A stretch of 64,000 nt of DNA from positions 182,700-246,699 of the forward strand of contig NZ_JOIR01000014.1 of the NCBI RefSeq assembly GCF_000720115.1, written 5' to 3'. The DNA comes from Streptomyces sp. NRRL F-2580. GTDB lineage: Bacteria > Actinomycetota > Actinomycetes > Streptomycetales > Streptomycetaceae. A program made the translations under genes and the position numbers. A model generated the notes under the pieces. The model saw only the letters and a list, made by a program, of their open reading frames with translations, was not told the origin of the DNA and searched no databases. Positions 58,465-64,000 of the stretch are shown piece after piece (position 1 is the first letter of the stretch; every line of letters begins with the position of its first letter).

Positions 58465-58478
58465 GCCACAGCTGTGGC
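58465..58478. promoter_or_regulatory. Perfect 14-bp palindrome, candidate operator
   Basis: GCCACAGCTGTGGC is perfectly symmetrical and starts 10 bp after the plus-strand TTGACA, so it occupies the promoter spacer and -10 region. Its TGTGGC half recurs at 58343, 58390 and 58431. Confidence 0.65.
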
Positions 58479-58566
58479 ACGTTCTAGCCCTTACCGGCGA
58501 GAGCGGCTAGATTCCAGAAGCCGACCATGTGCCGTACCGACTTCGCGCGATCTAGGAGAACCACTG

Positions 58567-59235
58567 GTGACAGACGGCTTCCCGGCTCCCGTCGCGGTGG
58601 CCAACGCACCCCTGGCAGCCACCATCACGCGCGTCGCCGAACTCGCGGGCAAGATGGGCCGCGACCTGAACCAGGTCTTCGACCTGCGGCGGCTCTCGGA
58701 GGCCTCCGGCGTGCCCACGGACGTGGTCAGGACCCTCCTCGACGGCAGGCCGGCCGGCGAACCCGATCTGCAGACCCGGTTCCTCCAGCGGCTCGACCTG
58801 CTGCGGCGCACGCGCGTCAAACCGAACGGCCGCCGCTACACGCAGCAGGAGATCGCGGACGGCGCCGGCATGTCGCGGCAGCAGGCCGGGGCCCTGATCA
58901 ACGGCGACCGCCGCCCCACCATGGAGCACTGCGACGCGATCCAGCGCTTCTTCGGGGTGCACGCCGGGTTCCTCACGGCGCACGATTCCGACGCCCTCAC
59001 CGACGCACTCCAGCGGACCGAGCAACAGCTGCTGCAGGACTTCGCGGGGCGCGCGCGGGAAACCGTACCGGCCGCGGCCGCATCGACGGGCGATCCGCTG
59101 GCAAGACTCCTCCAGAACCACGGTGTACGGGGCATCGCCTGGCGCGCCGCCCAACTGCCCAGCGACAAGCACCGGGACAAGGTGACCGAATGGCTGGACA
59201 TGCTCCTCGAAAGCGTCAAACCGAATGAATCCTGA
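58567..59235 (+). CDS. XRE-family HTH regulator of the metallopeptidase/MAB_1171c module
   Basis: A 222-residue protein. A helix-rich N-terminus (ITRVAELAGKMGRDLNQVFD, LRRLSEASGVPTDVVRTLLD) precedes an XRE-type HTH (RRYTQQEIADGAGMSRQQAGALINGDRRPTMEHCDAIQRFF). A long C-terminal helical part (TDALQRTEQQLLQDFAGRAR and GVRGIAWRAAQLPSDKHRDKV) follows. GTG start with AGGAGAACC upstream. The next gene, an ImmA-like peptidase, starts 64 bp on. By analogy with ImmR/ImmA this protein is a likely target of the peptidase; that is inference. Confidence 0.8.
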   Translation: MTDGFPAPVAVANAPLAATITRVAELAGKMGRDLNQVFDLRRLSEASGVPTDVVRTLLDGRPAGEPDLQTRFLQRLDLLRRTRVKPNGRRYTQQEIADGAGMSRQQAGALINGDRRPTMEHCDAIQRFFGVHAGFLTAHDSDALTDALQRTEQQLLQDFAGRARETVPAAAASTGDPLARLLQNHGVRGIAWRAAQLPSDKHRDKVTEWLDMLLESVKPNES

Positions 59236-59299
59236 CCCAGTCGAAAGTCTGGGTCTGATCCTTGAGTCCTGATCCGGATCCGCGCCGACGGGGAGAACG

Positions 59300-59857
59300 G
59301 TGAGCATAGGCAGAGAGCAGCGGCGGTTGTGCGGGGAGCTGGTGGCCGGCATCCGGCTGACCGCCCCCGCAGAACCCGTGGAACTCTACGCTGCCCTCTG
59401 CGAGGGCATGAGCAGACACCGCGGCCGACGGGTGGACTTCCGGATGGCCTCGTTCCCCCCGCGGACGGCCAGCGGCCTGTGGCTCGACATGGCGGACCGC
59501 GACCTCGTGGTCATCGAGGAACGCACCGCGCCCGACCACCAGCTGGTCATCCTGGGCCACGAGCTGTGGCACATGAAGGCCGGCCACTGCAGCCACCACG
59601 TCGACGGCGCCGCCGTCGCCGCGCGGCTGCTGTCCGACGAGGCCGACATCGGCGAGACCGTCCGCCGTGTCGCCGCGCGCACGCGCGCCGACGTGCGGGA
59701 GGAGACCGAGGCCGAGACCTTCGGCTTACTGCTGGGAAGCCGGTGCCGGAACTGGCTGGCCGGATCGGCCGGTCACCGGGCTCCGGTCCAGCGCGACCAA
59801 CTGGCGGGCCGCATCGAGGCATCGCTGGGCTACCGGGGGCACAGGAACGACCGTTGA
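59300..59857 (+). CDS. ImmA/IrrE-like metallopeptidase, copy 2, with TTA codon
   Basis: A 185-residue soluble protein with the zinc motif LGHELWHMKAGH (HExxH at residues 87-91) and a downstream acidic run EETEAETFGLLLG for the third ligand. The N-terminal part (RRLCGELVAGIRLTAPAEPV) resembles the region before the protease core in copy 1. Codon 143 is TTA (59726-59728), rare in Streptomyces and decoded only by the bldA tRNA, so expression may be tied to late growth or development. GTG start with GGGAGAAC. It overlaps the membrane-protein gene by 4 bp. Confidence 0.8.
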   Translation: MSIGREQRRLCGELVAGIRLTAPAEPVELYAALCEGMSRHRGRRVDFRMASFPPRTASGLWLDMADRDLVVIEERTAPDHQLVILGHELWHMKAGHCSHHVDGAAVAARLLSDEADIGETVRRVAARTRADVREETEAETFGLLLGSRCRNWLAGSAGHRAPVQRDQLAGRIEASLGYRGHRNDR

Positions 59858-61023
59858 ACGGCGAGGACTACTACATACCCGCGGCGGCGATGGCGATCTC
59901 ACTCGCCTTCAAGCTGCCGGCCCTGCGGCACAACTGGCGTGACCCGCTCCTGCGCTCGGTCGTCGCCCTGCTGACCCTGGCGGGTGCGGTGTTCTTCTTC
60001 GCCGCCCCGCCCACCATCGCGGCGGTCAACCGCTGGACCGGGATCGTCAACGTCTCGGCCCCCCTCGTGTACTGCCTGATCACCGCCTTCAGCGCCTCCT
60101 GCCTGGTCCTGATGGTCAACTGGCGAGGCGGGGAGCCGGAACAGACCCGACGCGTCTCGCGCCGCTGGATCAAGGGCTACAGCCTCGTCGTCGCGGCCCT
60201 GATCGTGCTGTTCGCCCTCGGCGACACCCCGGTGGAGCGGCTGCGCGACTTCGACACCTTCTACGCGAACACCCCGTACATCGGGATGATGATCGCCCTC
60301 TACCTGCTGGCCCACCACGTGGCCGCGGTGGTGATGGTGGTCCTGTGCTGGCGCTGGTCGCTACAGGTGCGCGGCTGGCTGCGCGTCGGCCTGATGATCA
60401 TCGTCTCCGGCTACATCTTCAACCTCACCTACGACGCCACCAAGATCTCCGCGGTGGTCGCCCGCTGGCTGGGCCACAACCTCGACGACCTGAGCACCTA
60501 CGTCGCCCCGCCGCTCGCCGCCCTGGGCGCGCTGATCAGCGCGATGGGCTTCGTGGTCCCCCTCGTCTGCCAGCGGCTGTCGGACCACTGGCAGACCTGG
60601 GCGACGTACCGCCGGCTCGGCGCGCTGTGGCAGGAGGTGCAGATCTCCGCGCCCAGCGGCACGCCCTCCGTCCAGATGGCCTGGTGGTCGGCGGCCGAGC
60701 TGCGGGTGATCCAGCGGGAGTCGGACATCCACGACGGCTTCCTGCACCTGGGCCCGTACTTCGACAAGGGCCTGCGCGACGACGCCTACGAGAGCGCCGT
60801 CGCCACCGGGGCCGACGAGGAGACCGCACGCGCGGTCGCCGACGCCGCCATGGTCGCGGCCGCCGTACGGGCCCGCTCCGCCGACCCCGAGGGCAAGATC
60901 ATCGGCGAGGACGAGGAGACCCCGCTCGACACCCCCGACGTACCCCGCGACCTGCTGCGGATCTCCCACGCCCTGCGGCATTCACCGGTGGTGCAGGCGG
61001 TCCGTCAGCAGGTGGCGGTGTAA
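59854..61023 (+). CDS. MAB_1171c-family integral membrane protein, copy 2
   Basis: A 389-residue protein with about seven transmembrane helices in the first 230 residues (SVVALLTLAGAVFFFAAPPTI; GYSLVVAALIVLFALG; YIGMMIALYLLAHHVAAVVMVVLC). The cytoplasmic tail contains ALWQEVQISAP and LRVIQRESDIHDGFLHLGPY, matching the corresponding tail motif of copy 1 (RxxxIxDxxLxLxxY). The TTG start lies in a TTGA overlap with the metallopeptidase gene. The C-terminal ~70 residues are acidic/Ala-rich. Function unknown; conservation of gene order with copy 1 argues that peptidase and membrane protein work together. Confidence 0.8.
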   Translation: MNGEDYYIPAAAMAISLAFKLPALRHNWRDPLLRSVVALLTLAGAVFFFAAPPTIAAVNRWTGIVNVSAPLVYCLITAFSASCLVLMVNWRGGEPEQTRRVSRRWIKGYSLVVAALIVLFALGDTPVERLRDFDTFYANTPYIGMMIALYLLAHHVAAVVMVVLCWRWSLQVRGWLRVGLMIIVSGYIFNLTYDATKISAVVARWLGHNLDDLSTYVAPPLAALGALISAMGFVVPLVCQRLSDHWQTWATYRRLGALWQEVQISAPSGTPSVQMAWWSAAELRVIQRESDIHDGFLHLGPYFDKGLRDDAYESAVATGADEETARAVADAAMVAAAVRARSADPEGKIIGEDEETPLDTPDVPRDLLRISHALRHSPVVQAVRQQVAV

Positions 61024-61042
61024 CGGACGCCTCCCTGCGGGC

Positions 61043-61819
61043 TCAGCGGGCCGCGGTCACCGCCGTCTTCGGGAACAGGTCCTGGAACGGCCCCGCCGAG
61101 TCGATCCCGTCCCGCCCGTAGGGCGCGTCGAAGCTCCACACCATGAAGAGCAGGAACACGATCAGCGCGCTGAACAGTCCGGCGAGCAGCAACTCCCGCC
61201 CGGAGCGGCGGATCTGCAGGGTGAAGATCAGCCCGACCGTGACCACGCCGCCCACGAGCAGCCCGAACCACACCACGCCCGGCAGCGTGGACTCGGAGCT
61301 CTGGGTCCGCGAGTGGCGGGCGTCGTCGGCGGCCGCGATGTGGTCCAGCAGCGGCTGGTAGGCCTGCGCCTGCAGCTCGGTGGCCGGGCTCTGGTGGGTG
61401 ACGTCGCCGCGCAGCTTGCCCAGCAGCTGGGCGCCCTCGGCCGACGCGCCCTCCCCGGAGGTCAGCAGCGGCCAGTCCACGGCGACGGTGTGGGTGACGT
61501 ACGCGTCCACCTCGCCGCGGATCCGGTCGCGGACCGCGGCCGGATAGACGTCGGCGCGCTGGGTGACCTCGTACAGCGCCTGGGCCTCGCGGCGCACGCT
61601 GTCCTCCGCGGCGCCGCGCGCCTCCCAGACGCCCGCGATGGCCAGGCCCAGCACGATGGCGTAGACCACGCCCACCATCATCGTCATGTACTCGATGACG
61701 TCGGGGGTTTCGCTGGTGTCCTCGTCGTCCGCGGCCCGGCGGTGCCGGATCGTGGTGATGGCGAGGACGACGGCGCAGACGAGCGCCATGGCAATGGCCA
61801 GGACCAGCCATTCGGACAC
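61043..61819 (-). CDS. DUF4239-type (bestrophin-like) membrane protein
   Basis: A 258-residue protein with an N-terminal helix (WLVLAIAMALVCAVVLAITTI), a second near residue 50 (MMVGVVYAIVLGLAIAGVWEAR), a periplasmic or cytoplasmic helical domain, and two C-terminal helices (GVVWFGLLVGGVVTVGLIFTL and LLLAGLFSALIVFLLFMVWSF). This layout and the VYAIVLGLA segment fit the DUF4239 family, of uncertain function. It is convergent with the MAB_1171c gene and is followed on the same strand by no other gene. Confidence 0.8.
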   Translation of the reverse strand: MSEWLVLAIAMALVCAVVLAITTIRHRRAADDEDTSETPDVIEYMTMMVGVVYAIVLGLAIAGVWEARGAAEDSVRREAQALYEVTQRADVYPAAVRDRIRGEVDAYVTHTVAVDWPLLTSGEGASAEGAQLLGKLRGDVTHQSPATELQAQAYQPLLDHIAAADDARHSRTQSSESTLPGVVWFGLLVGGVVTVGLIFTLQIRRSGRELLLAGLFSALIVFLLFMVWSFDAPYGRDGIDSAGPFQDLFPKTAVTAAR

Positions 61820-61904
61820 GTGGATTCTCCCGGTGTGGGTGGGGTGGGTGAGGCGGGTGAGGTGGGCTGAGTCGGGTGGGTCGGGTCGGCGGGGCGCGGC
61901 GGGG

Positions 61905-62513
61905 TCAGCCCCGGCTCTTGGAACGCGGACGCAGGGCGGCGGCGGCGAGCACGGCCGGCGTGGTGACGACGACCATGAGCATCACGGTCGACATCCCGTT
62001 CGGGCCGCGCCGCTCCAGCGCCACCGCGCGGTACGGACGCACGTGGAAGGCGCTCACGCGGGCGACGGCGGTCCCGGGCCGGGGCGGGGCGGGGGCGGGG
62101 GCGGGCGCCGCCGCGGTCTCCTCGGCGGGATCCGGCGCGGGCCCCGGCGGTTCCGCTTCCCCGGCCGCCGCCTCCGCGGAAGGCTCGGCCGGAGCCGGCG
62201 CGCCCGGCGGTCGCGCCGGTTCCGGCAGTCCGGGCCGCGCGGGCCGTCCGGGCCGCTCCGGGGCGGCGGTCGGCACGGGCGTCCGCCCCGGGTGGTGCAC
62301 GGTCGGGCGGTCGGCGCCGGGCACGGCCGCCCGTACCGAGGGCCGCCCGGAAGGCTGCGCCAAGGGCCCCCTCGGCTGCGGCCCCTTCATCGGCACGCAC
62401 AGGTCGACGCGGGCGGCGCGGCCGTGGCCGTCGTCCGCGACCGCCACGTGGCCGTGCAGCGGGCAGAGCGCCGCCACCAGCCCCGCCCCGGCGAAGTACT
62501 GCCAAGCGGTCAC
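61905..62513 (-). CDS. Proline/alanine-rich protein next to a Ser/Thr kinase
   Basis: A 202-residue protein. A hydrophobic N-terminus (AWQYFAGAGLVAALCPLHGHVAVADDG) is followed by a ~100-residue Pro/Ala/Arg-rich linker (PGRPARPGLPEPARPPGAPA). The C-terminus has a hydrophobic helix (STVMLMVVVTTPAVLAAAAL) and a basic end. It looks like a linker-type membrane protein; no family recognised. GTG at 62513 has a textbook GGGAGGA 5 nt upstream, which decides it over an ATG 24 codons earlier. It diverges from the kinase gene with 182 bp between them. Confidence 0.6.
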   Translation of the reverse strand: MTAWQYFAGAGLVAALCPLHGHVAVADDGHGRAARVDLCVPMKGPQPRGPLAQPSGRPSVRAAVPGADRPTVHHPGRTPVPTAAPERPGRPARPGLPEPARPPGAPAPAEPSAEAAAGEAEPPGPAPDPAEETAAAPAPAPAPPRPGTAVARVSAFHVRPYRAVALERRGPNGMSTVMLMVVVTTPAVLAAAALRPRSKSRG

Positions 62514-62695
62514 GCGCGTCCTCCCGAATTCCGCGGCCGATGCATGGTCACCGCTGAAGAAACGATCAAGGCCCCGGTTCGACACGCCGCGGACGGAACG
62601 GGAACCCGGACGCGGTCATCACGTCACCCGGTCGTGCGTCCGCGCGTGTGTGCGCCCGGCCCCGCCCCGCACCGGTGATGCGGCATGATGGCGCC

Positions 62696-64000
62696 ATGGG
62701 GACCCAGGGGGAGAACGCCCGACTCATCGCCGGGCGTTACCGGCTGGACGCCAAGCTCGGCCGCGGCGGCATGGGCGTCGTGTGGCGCGCCACCGACCAG
62801 CTGCTCGGCCGGAGCGTCGCCGTCAAGGAGGTCTCACTCGATCCCGCGCTGTCCGAGGACGAGGCCCTGCTCCAGCGCGAGCGCACGCTCCGCGAGGCGC
62901 GCGCGGCCGCGCAGCTCAAGCACCCGCACATCATCGTGGTGCACGACATCGTCGAGGACGACGAACGCCCGTACATCGTCATGGAGCTGGTCGAGGGCGG
63001 CTCCCTCGCCGACCGGCTCTCCCGTACCGGCCCGGTGGACCCCGCGGAGGGCGCCCGGATCGGGATCGCCCTGCTCGGCGCCCTGCGCACGGCGCACGCC
63101 GCGGGTGTGCTGCACCGGGACATCAAGCCGGCGAACGTGCTGCTGGAGGCGCCGGGCGGCCGGCCCGTCCTCACGGACTTCGGTATCGCGCAGGTGGCGG
63201 GCGCGACGACGCTGACCTCGACGGGGGCCTTCGTCGGTTCCCCGGAGTACACCGCGCCCGAACGGATGTCCGCGCAGACGCCGGTGGGGCCCGAGTCCGA
63301 CCTGTGGTCGCTGGGTGCCCTGCTGTGCGCGGCGGTGAGCGGCGCCTCCCCGTTCCGCCGGGACTCGCTCGGCGGGGTGCTGCACGCGGTGGTCTACGAC
63401 GAGATCCGGCCGCCCGCCGCGTGCGGGCCGCTGCTGCCGGTGGTGCGGGGGCTGCTGGAGCGCGATCCCGCCGAGCGGCTCGGCGCGGAGCAGGCGGAAC
63501 GGCTGTTGCGGGCGTACGCGGCGGCGCCCGAGTACACGCCGACGCAGGACGTGGCCAGGCCCGCCGCACCGGTACCCGTACCCGTACCGACGCTCGTACC
63601 GACACCACCGCCCGTACCGGTGCCGGCAGCGCCCCCGGCGCCGACGTCAGGGCCCGCGTCCGTGCCCGCGTCCGCGTCCGTGCCCGCGTCCGCGTCCGTG
63701 CCCGCGTCCGTGCCGGCGACGGCGCCCGTGACCGCCCCCGCTGCCGTGTCCCCGGCCGCCCCCTCCGCCACGAAGCGCCGCCCGGCTGCCGCGCTGATCG
63801 CCGGCCTGCTGGTGGCCGCGATCGCCGGCGCGGGCGTATCGGCCGCCGCCCTGCTCATGAACGACGACGACCGCCCGCGGCAGGCGTCCACGAGCGGGGG
63901 CGCGGGCGGCCGTGGCGCGGCCACGGACGCGGTCGCCTCCGCACCTCCCGCGCCCACCACCCCCGCACCCACCACCCCCACGCCCTCCCCCGGCGGCCCC
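62696..64000 (+). CDS. Serine/threonine protein kinase, 3' end beyond the window
   Basis: The visible 435 residues include a complete Hanks-type kinase domain (about 14-275): LGRGGMGVVW (P-loop, 21-30), catalytic Lys44 in VAVKEV, HRDIKPANVLL (catalytic loop), LTDFGIA and SPEYTAPE. A long Pro/Ala/Val linker follows with VPASAS repeats. A single transmembrane helix (AALIAGLLVAAIAGAGVSAAALL) then leads to a Ser/Thr/Pro-rich extracytoplasmic part that is cut at 64000. This is a PknB-like membrane-anchored receptor kinase without visible PASTA domains so far. The reading frame is open to the edge. Confidence 0.92.
   Translation, partial: MGTQGENARLIAGRYRLDAKLGRGGMGVVWRATDQLLGRSVAVKEVSLDPALSEDEALLQRERTLREARAAAQLKHPHIIVVHDIVEDDERPYIVMELVEGGSLADRLSRTGPVDPAEGARIGIALLGALRTAHAAGVLHRDIKPANVLLEAPGGRPVLTDFGIAQVAGATTLTSTGAFVGSPEYTAPERMSAQTPVGPESDLWSLGALLCAAVSGASPFRRDSLGGVLHAVVYDEIRPPAACGPLLPVVRGLLERDPAERLGAEQAERLLRAYAAAPEYTPTQDVARPAAPVPVPVPTLVPTPPPVPVPAAPPAPTSGPASVPASASVPASASVPASVPATAPVTAPAAVSPAAPSATKRRPAAALIAGLLVAAIAGAGVSAAALLMNDDDRPRQASTSGGAGGRGAATDAVASAPPAPTTPAPTTPTPSPGGP
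63651..63714. repeat. 18-bp tandem repeat in the kinase linker
   Basis: TGCCCGCGTCCGCGTCCG-type units recur about three times, encoding VPASAS repeats in the linker before the transmembrane helix. Since 18 is a multiple of three, copy changes keep the frame. Confidence 0.75.

Noticed and set aside
58456..58500. Extended start of the HTH gene at 58474
   Set aside because: It would place the palindromic operator and promoter inside the coding region; GTG at 58567 has a strong AGGAG.

Overview
The window looks like a stretch of a Streptomyces chromosome. GC is very high with strong G/C third-position bias, start codons are a mix of ATG, GTG and TTG, and it carries SsgA-like, WhiB and MmyB-type regulators, acyl-ACP desaturase, an MAB_1171c-family membrane protein, LigD-Pol/LigC repair genes and two rare TTA (bldA-type) codons. 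About 58 protein-coding loci are visible, including two decayed ones and one gene cut by the right edge. I saw no rRNA, tRNA, CRISPR array or complete insertion sequence; the only transposon-like element is a 162-bp inverted-repeat element (34865-35026).

Layout. 0.2-4.4 kb: a crotonase-fold enzyme, a DJ-1/PfpI protein beside a GlxA-type AraC regulator, and an ABC-F ATPase. 4.4-7.4 kb: a tight minus-strand operon of ImmA-like metallopeptidase, MAB_1171c membrane protein, SDR and a small protein carrying a 7-bp x 7 tandem repeat. 7.7-20.2 kb: Tex, an SCO6745-family protein, a secreted serine hydrolase, an HSL-type esterase diverging from a PucR-type regulator, a beta-propeller-like protein, a secreted M1 aminopeptidase, an MpaB-family oxygenase and a secreted sphingomyelinase-like phosphodiesterase. 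20.2-30.5 kb is fatty-acid catabolism: acyl-CoA synthetase with a divergent MerR gene, then (read right to left) CoA-transferase, LLM oxidoreductase, acyl-CoA dehydrogenase, thiolase and a fused hydratase/3-hydroxyacyl-CoA dehydrogenase. 30.7-39 kb: a secreted PKD/repeat protein, a saccharopine-dehydrogenase-like reductase, endonuclease V, YciI, a BNR-repeat protein, an SsgA-like regulator and a second ABC-F protein. 39.2-43.2 kb: an acyl-ACP desaturase behind an elaborate palindromic operator, then a four-gene overlapping operon with a WXG-like/T7SS-like protein, then WhiB.

43.2-46.6 kb is the accessory-looking part: a TetR gene that has lost its DNA-binding domain, a hydrolase fragment, a MarR-hydrolase pair, and two unassigned genes. 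46.7-49 kb holds the divergent LigD-Pol and LigC repair pair. 48.8-55.7 kb holds FAD enzymes, an XRE-cupin/NUDIX pair, a GPP34 protein and a DHA2 exporter fused to a MarR-like domain. 55.8-61 kb has a GH4 glycosidase, then two divergent helix-turn-helix regulators with a shared operator-rich promoter. The rightward one leads into an ImmA-like metallopeptidase and a second MAB_1171c membrane protein. The window ends with a DUF4239-type membrane protein, a proline-rich protein and a Ser/Thr kinase.

The most interesting pattern is the repeated metallopeptidase + MAB_1171c membrane protein module (5.7-7.4 kb and 58.5-61.0 kb). In both copies the two genes overlap. The second copy adds an HTH regulator, palindromic operators and a TTA codon in the protease. 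I infer a regulated proteolysis/membrane-signalling or toxin-like system; its function is not known from the sequence.
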